Origin: CADCVT01 sp036389485 | Lineage (GTDB): Bacteria; Actinomycetota; Thermoleophilia; Solirubrobacterales; Solirubrobacteraceae | DNA: 64,000 nt | NCBI GenBank assembly: GCA_036389485.1 | Contig: DASVPR010000055.1 | Location: 1-64,000 of the forward strand | Direction of reading: 5' to 3' | Shown: piece after piece, positions 25,389 through 34,086 of the stretch | How positions within the stretch are numbered: position 1 is the first letter of the stretch | How the letters are laid out: every line of letters begins with the position of its first letter | Translations under genes and position numbers: made by a program | The notes under the pieces: model-generated | Databases searched by the model: none | Told to the model about the DNA's origin: nothing | What the model saw: only the letters and a program-made list of their open reading frames with translations

Positions 25389-27128
25389 CTACGGCGTCGT
25401 GCCTTCGGCGGCGGTCCCGCCGGCGTCCTGCTCCTCCTCGCCCTGCGGCTCCTGCGCGGCGTCGTCGGCGGGGGCTTCCTGCGGGGTCTCCTCGTCGCCT
25501 CCGCCCTCCGGCGCGGGCGGGGCGGGCGTGTCCTCCTGGCCCGTGTCCTCGGGCGGCGGCGTCGCGGCCGGCTCCTCGGCGGGCTCCTCCGCGGGAGGCG
25601 GCGGAGCGCTGCCGCGCTTGTCCGCGAGGCGCTGGCGCCGGGCGTCCGTCGCGGCGCGCCGGAGGTCCTCGATCACGGCCGCGGCCTCGCCCTCCGGGAC
25701 CTCGACCTGGGTCGCCTTCGGCGCGACGCCGGTGTCGACCGCCGGCTGAGACTCGTTCCCGCCGAACACGCCGGAGGTCGCGAGGATGCTCACCGCAGCG
25801 ACCGCCACGACGGCCGCCGCCGGCGCGAGCGCGCCCTTCCCCGGAAGGCCCGGCCGCGCCGCGCCGCCCTTCGGGGGCGGAGGCGTCGCGCCGCGAGCGC
25901 GGCGGTCCTGCGGCCGGACGAGGGGCCGCGGAGCCTCCTCGACCAGCGGCTCCTCGTCCAGCGGCTCGTCGACTTCGTCCGGCACGTCATCGGCGAGCGG
26001 CTCCTCGACGCCGCCTGGCACACCGCCCGGCGGCTCCTCGCTCAGCCCTTCGTCGACGTCGCCGGGCGGCTCCTCGGCCAGCCCATCGTCGACGCCGCCG
26101 GGCGGCTCCTCGATCAGCGGCTCGTCGACGACACCGCGCGCCGTGTCGTCGACGGCATCGGTTGCCGGCTCGGCAGCGTCGCTCGCCTCCTCCACGAGCG
26201 GCTCGTCGACCGCGCCGGAGGCCGTCTGCAGGTGCGCGGCGGCGCGGTCCTCGTCGTCCGCCGGATCGCGCAGGCGGGCCGCTGCGATCTCGACGTCCAT
26301 CGCCGCGCGGTCGCCGATGTCCTCGGGAGGGACGTCCCATTCCCGTGTCGGCTCGCCGACGTCCGGTTCCTCGTTCACCGCGGGCTCCTCCTCTCCCGCG
26401 ACGTGCGCGGCCTCCGGTCGGTCCGGCACTCCGGGCTCCTCCTGCCGCGCCACCCGCGGCATCTCCTGGGACGAAGGCTGCGCGACCGCGGCGCCCGGAG
26501 CGTCGCGCGCCGGCGGAGTCTCCGCGATCGGCGCCGGCGGCCGCTCCGCCGGAACCCCTCCGGCGGTCGCGAGGGCGGGCGTCTCCGCGGGGACGGCGCG
26601 CATCGCCTCGACGATCTGGACCACCAGGTCCTCGGGCAGCGGGCGCGGCGGGGCGGAGCGGTACGCGTGCTCTGCGGCGCGGAAGCGCTCCTCGGCGGCC
26701 CGCGCGGAGGCGGACGCGTCGAGAAGGCGGTTGAGCTGCTCCTCGCCCTCGGCGTCGAGGGTGCCGTCGGCGCGGGCGATGAGGAGGTCGGGGACGAGCG
26801 TGATCTGGTCCGCCGTCGGCCGGCCGCTGAGGAGGCGGCCGAGACCCGCGCCGCCCGGCGGCGCCTGGCCGCGCGGCGCGCGCGCCGCGGCGGCGTGTCG
26901 GGTGGAGGAGAGGAGGGCGGCTTCGGGGTCGAGGTCCGCGGGACGGGGCGCGGCGACGACGAGCGCCCTGAACCGCGCGAACGCGTCCGCCGCCGCGATC
27001 GGGACCTGCGCGGGAGCGCACGCGCGCTCGCAGTACGCGAGGACGGCGGAGCCGCGGCGCGCGATCAGCGCCCGCAGCACGGCGGGGTCGCCGTCGCGGA
27101 TGCCGAGCGCAGTGACGGGGCCGGTCAC
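25389..27128 (-). CDS. Single-TM protein with sigma-like and degenerate zinc-finger-like regions
   Basis: 579 residues. Residues 12-85 resemble a minimal sigma-70 region 2 (DPAVLRALIARRGSAVLAYC, then AAADAFARFRALV). Residues 105-180 resemble an anti-sigma zf-HC2 helix pair (VPDLLIARADGTLDAEGEEQ, then ERFRAAEHAYRS), but the expected zinc-binding Cys residues are absent. Residues 190-430 are Pro/Glu/Asp-rich and include three perfect 12-residue units at 340-375. One TM helix spans about 433-452. The extracytoplasmic tail (453-579) is Pro/Glu-rich and disordered. Topology puts the sigma-like part inside. No assigned function; signalling or scaffold role is inference. Confidence 0.7.
   Translation of the reverse strand: MTGPVTALGIRDGDPAVLRALIARRGSAVLAYCERACAPAQVPIAAADAFARFRALVVAAPRPADLDPEAALLSSTRHAAAARAPRGQAPPGGAGLGRLLSGRPTADQITLVPDLLIARADGTLDAEGEEQLNRLLDASASARAAEERFRAAEHAYRSAPPRPLPEDLVVQIVEAMRAVPAETPALATAGGVPAERPPAPIAETPPARDAPGAAVAQPSSQEMPRVARQEEPGVPDRPEAAHVAGEEEPAVNEEPDVGEPTREWDVPPEDIGDRAAMDVEIAAARLRDPADDEDRAAAHLQTASGAVDEPLVEEASDAAEPATDAVDDTARGVVDEPLIEEPPGGVDDGLAEEPPGDVDEGLSEEPPGGVPGGVEEPLADDVPDEVDEPLDEEPLVEEAPRPLVRPQDRRARGATPPPPKGGAARPGLPGKGALAPAAAVVAVAAVSILATSGVFGGNESQPAVDTGVAPKATQVEVPEGEAAAVIEDLRRAATDARRQRLADKRGSAPPPPAEEPAEEPAATPPPEDTGQEDTPAPPAPEGGGDEETPQEAPADDAAQEPQGEEEQDAGGTAAEGTTP
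26029..26136 (-). repeat. Three 36-bp direct repeats in the acidic linker
   Basis: Three adjacent 36-base units encode EEPPG-G/D-VD-D/E-GL-A/S dodecapeptides (the third unit is less perfect). Related degenerate copies flank them between 25932 and 26216. They form an acidic, proline-containing spacer before the TM helix. Confidence 0.8.
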
Positions 27129-27137
27129 GACGCTCGC

Positions 27138-27143
27138 AGGCTA
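27138..27143 (-). promoter_or_regulatory. -10-like element of the sigma/anti-sigma-like gene
   Basis: On the reverse strand this reads TAGCCT, ending 9 bases before the GTG at 27128, within a 53-base divergent gap. Confidence 0.35.
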
Positions 27144-27181
27144 GCGACGCGCGCGGCGGCAGCTCTGCGACCCTCGCGCCC

Positions 27182-29212
27182 GTGACCTTCGGCCGCTGGC
27201 TCCTCGGCGTCGCCGTGCTGGCGACGATCGCGATCGCGCTCGCCGTCGGCGCGCGTGCGATCCGGCGCCGGTTCGCGCCCGAGCTCGACGGCCCGACGGC
27301 CCTCCTCGCGGACACGATCGTCGCCGTCTCGGGCCTCGTCGTGCTCGCGGAGGCGCTGGGGGTGGTCGGGCTGCTCGACGTCGTGCCCCTTCTCGTGGGG
27401 GCCGTGGCGGTCGGCGCGGCTGGGGTCGCGGTGGGGCGGCGCGCGGACCTGGCGCGCGGCGGCGAGCAGCGGGGCGGCCACGAGGAGGCGCGCGGCGTCG
27501 CCCTGACCTGGGTCTCGTTCGCGGGCGCGGGGCTGGTCTTCGCGGCCTGGGTCCGGCGGACCCTCGTCTCGCTCGACTTCGGCGTCGGCGGCGTCGATTC
27601 GCTCTGGTACCACCTGCCCTTCGCCGCGAAGTTCGCGCAGGACGGGTCGGTGACGGCGGTCCCGTACGTCGACCTCGAGTTCCTGACCGCGTTCTATCCC
27701 GCGAACGTCGAGCTTCTCCATGCCGTCGGGATGGTGGCGTTCGGCACGGCCGCGCTCTCGCCGCTCCTCAGCCTCGCGGCGCTCGCGCTCGCGCTGCTGG
27801 CGGGGTGGTGCGTCGGCCGGCCGTTCGGTGTCGCGCCCGCGACGCTGCTGGCGACCGCCGTCGTGGTCGGCGTCCCCGCGCTGTACGAGACCCAGGCCGG
27901 CGAGGCGAAGAACGACATCGCCGCGCTCGCGTTCCTCCTCGCGGCGGCGGCGCTGCTCGTCGCGAGCAGGCCGCGGCCGGCGACCCTCGCCCTCGCCGGC
28001 GCCGCCGCGGGGCTCGCGCTCGGGACGAAGCTGAGCTTCCTCGCGCCGGTCGCCGCGCTCGGCGTCGCCGCTGTGTGGCTCGCGCGGAGGGACGCTCGCG
28101 CGAAGGGGAGCGGGGCGCCGGCCGCAGCGGCCGGCTTCGCGGCGGCCGCCGCAGCGACGGGTGGCTACTGGTATCTCCGCAACCTGTTCGCGACCGGCAA
28201 TCCCCTGCCGTGGCTCGGGCCGCTCCCGCAGCCGGCGGAGGCGCGCAGCGCGGACACGACGACGTCGCTGGCGGAGTACCTGACCGACTTCGACGCCTGG
28301 GACAGGTACTTCCTGCCCGGCCTCCATGACGTCGTCGGACCCGCTTGGCCGCTGCTGATCGCGGGAGCCGCGGTCGGGATCGCACTGGCGATCGCCAGGG
28401 GGAACGCGGCCGTGCGGTGGGTCGGGATCGTCGCGCTCGTCGCCGCGGTGGCGTACGTCGTCACGCCGAGCAGCGCCGCGGGGCCGCCCGGCGAGCCCGA
28501 GGGGTTCGCGCTGAACGTCCGGTACGCGCTTCCGGCAGTGCTGCTCGGCCTGACGCTGCTGCCGATCGTCCTGCGGCGACGGAGCCAGGCGATCCTGGTG
28601 GCGGGGCTCGCGGTCGTCCTGCTGATCACGCAGCTCGCGCCCGACGCGATCTGGGACGACCTGCACCGCAAGAAGGCGCTGGCGGTCGGCGTCGCCGGGC
28701 TGGGAGCGGCGGCCGTGCTCGCGCGCCTCGGCGGGCGGCGCCGCGCGGGCGTGCTGGCCGCGGCGACGCTCGCGGCCCTCGCGATCCTCTGGCCGCTCGA
28801 GCGCGACTTCCTGAAGCAGCAGTACACGGCGACGCACCCGCCGTACACGTCGTGGAACGCGTTCGACATGCAGCCCGCCTACGACTGGGCCCGCGGCCGG
28901 CACGGCGCCAGGATCGCCGTCACCGGCACCACCGGCTCGTTCTTCCAGTTCCCCCTCCACGGCCCGACGCTCGACAACGAGGTCGACCTGATCGGCGAGC
29001 ACGGCCCGCACGGCAGCTTCACCCCGGCGACCCGCTGCGGCGACCTCGTCCGCGAGCTCGCGAGCCACACCCACGTGGTCGTCACGCCGTACCTCGACGT
29101 CTGGGACCCGTTCCACCCGGGCGACGCCCCGGAGCTAGCCTGCCTGCGCATGACCGGCGCGCGGGAGGTGCTGGCGAGCGGGCCGGTGCACGTGTTCGCC
29201 CTGGAGCCATGA
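27182..29212 (+). CDS. Polytopic membrane glycosyltransferase, GT39/ArnT-like (putative)
   Basis: 676 residues with about 12 hydrophobic helices. A first extracytoplasmic loop with DSLWYHLPFAAKFAQDG and an acidic YVDLEFLTAFYPAN matches the GT-C fold, where acidic residues of this loop are catalytic. A soluble C-terminal domain (about 560-676) follows the last helix. It would use a polyprenyl-phosphate sugar to glycosylate a lipid or protein outside the membrane. The next gene, coupled by ATGA, is a polyprenyl-phosphate-glucose synthase-like GT2 enzyme, which could supply that donor. First gene of the glycan island. Confidence 0.75.
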   Translation: MTFGRWLLGVAVLATIAIALAVGARAIRRRFAPELDGPTALLADTIVAVSGLVVLAEALGVVGLLDVVPLLVGAVAVGAAGVAVGRRADLARGGEQRGGHEEARGVALTWVSFAGAGLVFAAWVRRTLVSLDFGVGGVDSLWYHLPFAAKFAQDGSVTAVPYVDLEFLTAFYPANVELLHAVGMVAFGTAALSPLLSLAALALALLAGWCVGRPFGVAPATLLATAVVVGVPALYETQAGEAKNDIAALAFLLAAAALLVASRPRPATLALAGAAAGLALGTKLSFLAPVAALGVAAVWLARRDARAKGSGAPAAAAGFAAAAAATGGYWYLRNLFATGNPLPWLGPLPQPAEARSADTTTSLAEYLTDFDAWDRYFLPGLHDVVGPAWPLLIAGAAVGIALAIARGNAAVRWVGIVALVAAVAYVVTPSSAAGPPGEPEGFALNVRYALPAVLLGLTLLPIVLRRRSQAILVAGLAVVLLITQLAPDAIWDDLHRKKALAVGVAGLGAAAVLARLGGRRRAGVLAAATLAALAILWPLERDFLKQQYTATHPPYTSWNAFDMQPAYDWARGRHGARIAVTGTTGSFFQFPLHGPTLDNEVDLIGEHGPHGSFTPATRCGDLVRELASHTHVVVTPYLDVWDPFHPGDAPELACLRMTGAREVLASGPVHVFALEP

Positions 29213-29994
29213 CCACGGTCTCGATCGTCGTCCCGGCCTACCAGGAGGCCCGCCGGATCCCCCGCCTCATCCGCGCGATCCAGCAGACGGCGCGCGAGGA
29301 CCTCGCAAACGCCGGACTGGCCCTCCACGAGGTCATCGTCGTGGACGACGGCAGCAGCGACGGGACCGGCGCCGTCCTCGCCGAGGCCGCGATCCGCGAG
29401 CCGCTCCTCAACAGCCTCACCGCGCCGCCCGGCCGCCGCGGCAAGGGCCACGCGCTCGCGTTCGGGATCCGGCAGGCCACGGGCGAGTACGTCCTGCTCG
29501 CGGACGTCGACCTCTCCGCGCCGCTCTCCGAGGTCAGGAAGCTCACGGAGGCTCGCGCGGACGTCGCGGTGGGAAGCCGGGCGCTCCGGGGCGCCCACGT
29601 CGAGGGCACGCCGCTCCCCCGCGAGCTGATGGGCCGCACCTTCAACGCGCTCGTCCGCGCGGCGACGCGGCTCGACCTCCACGACACCCAGTGCCCGCTC
29701 AAGCTCCTGCGGACCGACCTCGCGCGCGAGCTGACCGAGCACCAGATCGCCACCGGCTTCGCCTTCGACGTCGAGCTGCTGCTCCGCGCCCGCCGCCGCG
29801 GCGCGACCGTCGTCGAGGTCCCGATCGTCTTCCACCACGACCGCGACTCGCGCGTCCGCCCGTTCGTCAGCGCGGCGTCGATGGCGTACGACCTCCTACG
29901 CCTGAGCGTCCGCCTTCGCGGCGACGGCGAGCGACACCCCGAACGGCAGCGCGACGCCCCGGCCGACCAGCCGCGCCTCGACGGCCAGCGGTAG
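29209..29994 (+). CDS. GT2 glycosyltransferase, polyprenyl-phosphate glucose/mannose synthase-like
   Basis: 261 residues. N-terminal SIVVPAYQEARRIPRLI, VDDGSSDGT (nucleotide sugar), GKGHALAFGIRQATGEYVLL and the DxD-type ADVDLSAP; the acceptor loop LHDTQCPLKLL and HHDRDSRVRPF match the ALG5/dolichyl-phosphate glucosyltransferase group. It would load a nucleotide sugar onto a polyprenyl phosphate on the cytosolic face, giving a donor for the GT-C protein encoded just before it. The final 99 bases overlap the 3' end of the convergent methyltransferase gene. Confidence 0.88.
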   Translation: MTTVSIVVPAYQEARRIPRLIRAIQQTAREDLANAGLALHEVIVVDDGSSDGTGAVLAEAAIREPLLNSLTAPPGRRGKGHALAFGIRQATGEYVLLADVDLSAPLSEVRKLTEARADVAVGSRALRGAHVEGTPLPRELMGRTFNALVRAATRLDLHDTQCPLKLLRTDLARELTEHQIATGFAFDVELLLRARRRGATVVEVPIVFHHDRDSRVRPFVSAASMAYDLLRLSVRLRGDGERHPERQRDAPADQPRLDGQR

Positions 29995-30603
29995 CTCCAG
30001 CACGCCGTTCGCCCACGCCGGCGTCCGGTCGTGGTCGGTCCCCGTGCGCGACCGCCGCCGCGCGAGCCAGATGAGCGGGAACAGGAACGCGTTCCACCAC
30101 GTCACGACGACCGGCTCCCAGCCCGCCGCCCGCAGCCGCCCGAGCAGCTCCGCGCGCCGGTACCGGCGCCGGTGGTGCAGCGCGACGTCGTGGGCGCTCC
30201 ACAGTCCCGGATGCGCCGGGACCGTCACGAGCAGCACCGCGCCGGGCGCCGCGACCCGCCGCAGCTCGCGCAGTGCGGCGACGTCATCGTCCACGTGCTC
30301 CAGCACGTCGGTCGCCAACAGGAGGTCGAACGAGGCGTCGCCGAAGGGGAGCGCGTCGAGCGAGGCCTGCACCACGTCGAGCCCCCGCTCGCGGCAGGCG
30401 GCGACCGACTCGGGCGCCGGATCGACGCCACGTCCCGGCCCGAACTCGACGAGGTTGCGGCCCGTGCCACACCCGGCGTCGAGCAGGAGCGGACCGGGTC
30501 GGGGGACACGGCGCAGGAGGGCGTGGAGGACCGCCCTCCGCCCGCGGAACCACCAGTGGCGCTCCTCGAGCGCCCGCATCTCCGCGTACGCCTCAGGCCG
30601 CAT
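29896..30603 (-). CDS. Class I SAM-dependent methyltransferase
   Basis: 235 residues. HWWFRGRRAVLHALL at the N-terminus is typical of methyltransferases found in glycan clusters. Motif I is LLLDAGCGTGRNLVEFG (about 39-55); motif II VVQASLDALPFGDASFDLLLATDVLEHVDDD sets a UbiE-like core. Likely acts on a sugar or lipid intermediate; acceptor unknown. Its start lies 11 bases inside the upstream methyltransferase gene, so the two are co-translated. Its 3' end overlaps the GT2 gene by 99 bases. Confidence 0.88.
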   Translation of the reverse strand: MRPEAYAEMRALEERHWWFRGRRAVLHALLRRVPRPGPLLLDAGCGTGRNLVEFGPGRGVDPAPESVAACRERGLDVVQASLDALPFGDASFDLLLATDVLEHVDDDVAALRELRRVAAPGAVLLVTVPAHPGLWSAHDVALHHRRRYRRAELLGRLRAAGWEPVVVTWWNAFLFPLIWLARRRSRTGTDHDRTPAWANGVLELPLAVEARLVGRGVALPFGVSLAVAAKADAQA

Positions 30604-31330
30604 CGCAGACGTACAGCTGCGTCCACAGCAGATGCCCGCGCCGCGCGAGCCGCTCGAGCAGCCGCTGCCCGCGCTCCCCGCCCGCCTCGGCGATCAGCGG
30701 CAGGTACAGGCCCGTCTTCCCCGCCCGCCGCACGCGCAGCCCGGCCGCCGCCAGCTCGCGCCGCAGCGCCCGCTCGCTCAGCAGCCCGACGTGCCCGGTG
30801 GGAAGCACCGGCTCCCGGTAGACGAGCCGCAGCGCGTGCACGACCCCGGGCAGGAACGCGACCCGGCCGAGCACCTCGAGCGGCGACCACCGCAGGGGCG
30901 TCGACAGGACCAGCGCTCCGCCCGGTGCGAGCAGCCGCCGCAGCCCGCGCAGGGCCGGCCGCGGGTCGCGCACGTGCTCGATGACCTCGCTGCACAGCAC
31001 GACGTCGAACGCGCCGGCGGGAAGCGAGGACCGCGTCACGTCGTCGCGCACCACGCGCACGCCGTCGACCGACCGTGCGCGCTCGAGGAACGCGTCCTCG
31101 ACGTCGATCGCGGTCACCTCGCCGAACCGCTCGACGAGCAGCGGCAGGTACAGGCCTGAGCCGGGCCCGACCTCGACCGCCGTCCGCCCGTCGAGCGACC
31201 GCAACGCGTCCTCGATCCACTCGCGCCGGGCGGCGTGCAGCCACCGGCGCGTCGGGTTGCGCGACGCGTAGAGGGTGTCCTGGAGGGCGAGCAGCTCGGC
31301 CGCCGGTGTCGCGCGCGCGGCGGCGGGCAC
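30593..31330 (-). CDS. Class I SAM-dependent methyltransferase
   Basis: 245 residues. Motif I is AVEVGPGSGLYLPLLVERFG; acidic loop AIDVEDAFLERAR; motif post-I VVLCSEVIEHVRDPRPALRG. A C-terminal region (TPLRWSPLEVLGRVAFLPG) carries a hydrophobic stretch that may touch the membrane, as in methyltransferases acting on lipid-linked sugars. First gene of a two-methyltransferase operon. GTG 31330 lies 20 bases from the divergent GT-C gene, with overlapping -10 elements between them. Confidence 0.87.
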   Translation of the reverse strand: MPAAARATPAAELLALQDTLYASRNPTRRWLHAARREWIEDALRSLDGRTAVEVGPGSGLYLPLLVERFGEVTAIDVEDAFLERARSVDGVRVVRDDVTRSSLPAGAFDVVLCSEVIEHVRDPRPALRGLRRLLAPGGALVLSTPLRWSPLEVLGRVAFLPGVVHALRLVYREPVLPTGHVGLLSERALRRELAAAGLRVRRAGKTGLYLPLIAEAGGERGQRLLERLARRGHLLWTQLYVCDAA

Positions 31331-31336
31331 GCTCCG

Positions 31337-31343
31337 TAGTATG
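31337..31343. promoter_or_regulatory. Overlapping divergent -10 elements (bidirectional promoter)
   Basis: TAGTAT (31337-31342) ends 8 bases before ATG 31351 on the plus strand. On the minus strand CATACT (31343-31338) ends 7 bases before GTG 31330. The two hexamers share five base pairs inside a 20-base gap, so both leaderless transcripts would open the same DNA. Confidence 0.55.
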
Positions 31344-31350
31344 CCCCGCG

Positions 31351-32535
31351 ATGAGGGGGCGCCTGCTCGTCGCTGCGATCCTCGCGGTGGCGCTCGCGGT
31401 GCGCTTGGGCCTCGCCGTGCTCTACGAGCCGCCCCCGGCGTTCGGCGACCCGGTCGACTACGCGCGGCACGCGGCGTCGCTCGCCGACCACGGCGAGTAT
31501 CCGCCGAGCCTCGCCGTGCCCGGTAGCCCCAGCGCGTTCCGCCCGCCCGCGTATCCGTTCGCGCTCGCGGCCGTCTACGAGGTGGCGGGGCGGGACGACG
31601 CGCCGCGCGTCTTCGGCGCGCTGCTCGGGACGTTGGCGGTCGCCCTGCTCGGCTTCGTCGCGCTGCGGCTCCTCGGGCGCCGCGCCGCGCTCGTCGCGAT
31701 GGCGGTCGCCGCGCTGTTCCCGCCGCTCGTCATGATCAGCGTCGCGCAGCTGTCGGAGGCGCTGTTCGTCGTGCTCGTGCTCGGCGCGCTCGCGTGCGTG
31801 CTGCACGACCGACGCCGCCTGCGCTGGGTGCTCGCGGCGGGAGCGCTGGCGGGGCTCGCCGCGCTGACCCGGACGAACGGGCTCGTCCTCCTCCTGCCGC
31901 TGCTGCTCGCCGTGCGCGGCACGCGGCCGCGGATCGCGCTGCTCGCGGCGGCCGTCGTCGTGATCGCGCCGTGGACGATCAGGAGCAGCACCGCGCTCGA
32001 CACCGTCGTCCCGACGACGACCCAGGCCGGCTTCGCGCTCGCGGGCGCGTACAACGACGTCGCCCGCGACGACCGCGACCATCCCGCGGCGTGGCGGGCG
32101 TCCGCGTTGGAGGCTCTCGACCTGGTGAGGCCGGGAATGAACGAGGCGGACCTCGAGCGCGCGTTCCGCGAGGAGGCGATCGACTACGCGGGCGAGCACC
32201 CGACCTATCCGTTCGTCGTCGCGTTCTGGAACAGCGCCCGGATGCTCAACCTGGCGGACGCGGACCTCGACGAGGTGGGCGCCCGCGAGGCCGGCGTGGG
32301 GAAGCGGTTCTCGCAGGCCAACCGGTACGCGTTCTGGATCCTGGCGCTCTTCGCGCTCGCCGCGGTCGCGACCCGAGCGGTCCGCGGAACGCCACTCTGG
32401 TTCTGGCTCGTCCCGGTGCTGCTCTGGTTCAGCGTCGCGATCACGATCGGGTCGACGCGCTACCGGACGCCGGTCGACCCGTTCGTCATCCTGCTGGCGG
32501 CGGCGGGAGTGGCGCGCCGCACGGAGGCGACGTGA
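31351..32535 (+). CDS. Polytopic membrane glycosyltransferase, GT39/PMT-like
   Basis: 394 residues, about 10 hydrophobic helices. After TM1 the loop has FGDPVDYARHAASLADHGEY followed by FRPPAYPFALA, the DxxxYxxxA...RPPxYP pattern of bacterial GT39-type GT-C enzymes, in which the Asp is catalytic. A soluble insertion at 215-290 contains GMNEADLERAFREEAIDYAGEHP. It would transfer a sugar from a polyprenyl-phosphate donor outside the membrane. The GT2 gene after it is coupled by a GTGA overlap. Confidence 0.85.
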   Translation: MRGRLLVAAILAVALAVRLGLAVLYEPPPAFGDPVDYARHAASLADHGEYPPSLAVPGSPSAFRPPAYPFALAAVYEVAGRDDAPRVFGALLGTLAVALLGFVALRLLGRRAALVAMAVAALFPPLVMISVAQLSEALFVVLVLGALACVLHDRRRLRWVLAAGALAGLAALTRTNGLVLLLPLLLAVRGTRPRIALLAAAVVVIAPWTIRSSTALDTVVPTTTQAGFALAGAYNDVARDDRDHPAAWRASALEALDLVRPGMNEADLERAFREEAIDYAGEHPTYPFVVAFWNSARMLNLADADLDEVGAREAGVGKRFSQANRYAFWILALFALAAVATRAVRGTPLWFWLVPVLLWFSVAITIGSTRYRTPVDPFVILLAAAGVARRTEAT

Positions 32536-33380
32536 CGCCGGCCATCGCCGTGATCGTCCCCGCGCGCGCCGCCGAAGCGACCCTGCCGCGGACGCTCGCC
32601 GCCCTCGACGCGCAGCGAGGCGCGCCGGCGTTTGAGCTCCGCGTCGTGGAGGACGACCGCGGCGACGGGCCGGCGCACGCGCGCAACGCGGGGGTCGCCG
32701 CGACGACCGCGCCGCTGCTCGCGTTCACAGACGCGGACTGCTTCCCCGACCCGGACTGGCTCGCCCGCGGCGCGGCGGCTCTCCGCGACGCCGACCTCGT
32801 CCAGGGCGCGGTGCTGCCGGAGCGCCCGCCGGGCCCGTTCGACCGCACGGTGACCGTCCGCTCAGGCCACGGGCTCTTCGAGACCGCCAACCTGCTCTGC
32901 CGCCGGTCGCTCTTCGAGGCGCTGGGCGGGTTCGAGGAGCGCTGGCTCGTCCCGCCCGACGGCAAGGAGCTGGGGGAGGACGTCTGGCTCGGCTGGCGCG
33001 CGCGCCGCGCCGGCGCGCGGGTCGTCTTCGCGCAGGACGTCGTCGTGCGCCACGCCGTCTTCCCGCGCGGGCCGCACGCCTTCGTCCGCGAGCGCGAGCG
33101 GCTCGCGGCGTTCCCCGCGCTCGCGAAGCGGATCCCCGAGCTGCGCAGCGCCGCGTTCCACCGCCGCCTCTTCCTCACGCAGCGCAGCCTCGCGTTCGAC
33201 GCGGCGCTGGCCGGGCTGGCCGCGGGCGTCCCGCTCCTCGCCGCGCCGTACGCGGCGCGCGTCGCCGAAGACGCGCGCCGCGAGGGCGGCCGGGTCGCCG
33301 CGGCGCGCGCTGTCGCGGACGCAGCGGCCCTCGGCGCGCTCGTTCGTGGCAGCCTTCGCCACCGCAGCCCCCTGCTGTGA
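32532..33380 (+). CDS. GT2-family glycosyltransferase
   Basis: 282 residues. VIVPARAAEATLPRTLAAL, VVEDDRGDGPAHARNAGV and the metal-binding FTDADCFPDPDWL define a GT-A fold; GKELGEDVWLGWRARRAG supplies the catalytic ED motif. The C-terminal 80 residues contain two hydrophobic stretches that could sit at the membrane. Donor and acceptor unknown; probably extends a lipid-linked oligosaccharide. Coupled to the GT-C gene before it. Confidence 0.88.
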   Translation: MTPAIAVIVPARAAEATLPRTLAALDAQRGAPAFELRVVEDDRGDGPAHARNAGVAATTAPLLAFTDADCFPDPDWLARGAAALRDADLVQGAVLPERPPGPFDRTVTVRSGHGLFETANLLCRRSLFEALGGFEERWLVPPDGKELGEDVWLGWRARRAGARVVFAQDVVVRHAVFPRGPHAFVRERERLAAFPALAKRIPELRSAAFHRRLFLTQRSLAFDAALAGLAAGVPLLAAPYAARVAEDARREGGRVAAARAVADAAALGALVRGSLRHRSPLL

Positions 33381-33417
33381 CCGATGAGTCCCGCCCGCGA
33401 GGCCGGTCTGAGAGAAC

Positions 33418-34086
33418 ATGAGCAAGGTCAAATGTCAGATCTCGATGTCGCTCGACGGCTACGTCGCCGGGCCGAACCAGACGATGGACGAGCCGCTCGG
33501 CGCGGGCGGCGAGCGGCTGCACGACTGGGTGATCGCGACCGCCTCGTGGCGGGAGCAGCACGGGCACGCCGGCGGCGAGCGGAACGTCGACTCCGAGGTT
33601 GTCGAGCGCGCGACGGCCGGGGTCGGCGCGTACGTCATGGGGCGGAAGATGTTCGGCGGCGGCGACGGGCCGTGGGACCCGGAGTGGAAGGGCTGGTGGG
33701 GCGACGAGCCGCCGTTCCACGTGCCGGTGTTCGTGCTCACGCACCACGAGCGCGAGCCGCTCGAGATGGAGGGCGGCACGACGTTCCACTTCGTCACCGA
33801 CGGCGTCCACGCGGCGCTCGACCGCGCCCGCGAAGCCGCCGGCGGTCAGGACGTCGCCGTCGCCGGCGGCGCCCAGGCCGTCCAGCAGTTCATCGCCGCG
33901 GGCCTGCTCGACGAGCTCTTCCTCCACGTCGTCCCGATCGTCCTCGGCGGCGGCGAGCGCCTGCTCGACGACATCGGCCATCCCACGCTCCGGCCGGTCG
34001 AGGTCGTCGCGTCACCCGGTGTGACCCACATCCGCTACGAGCTCACGGCCGGCGCAGGCGGCGGAGCGCGGCCCGACCGATCGTGA
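33418..34086 (+). CDS. Dihydrofolate reductase-fold protein (RibD C-terminal family)
   Basis: 222 residues. The start KVKCQISMSLDGYVAGPNQ is the hallmark of this family; AYVMGRKMFGGG and VAVAGGAQAVQQFIAAGLLDEL bind NADPH, and HVVPIVLGGGERLLDD closes the domain. Related proteins are reductases with unknown substrates and are not essential folate enzymes. GAGAGAAC just upstream of ATG 33418 is a weak purine-rich ribosome site. The gene looks unrelated to the glycan genes around it; its last 44 bases overlap the convergent SnoaL-like gene. Confidence 0.88.
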   Translation: MSKVKCQISMSLDGYVAGPNQTMDEPLGAGGERLHDWVIATASWREQHGHAGGERNVDSEVVERATAGVGAYVMGRKMFGGGDGPWDPEWKGWWGDEPPFHVPVFVLTHHEREPLEMEGGTTFHFVTDGVHAALDRAREAAGGQDVAVAGGAQAVQQFIAAGLLDELFLHVVPIVLGGGERLLDDIGHPTLRPVEVVASPGVTHIRYELTAGAGGGARPDRS

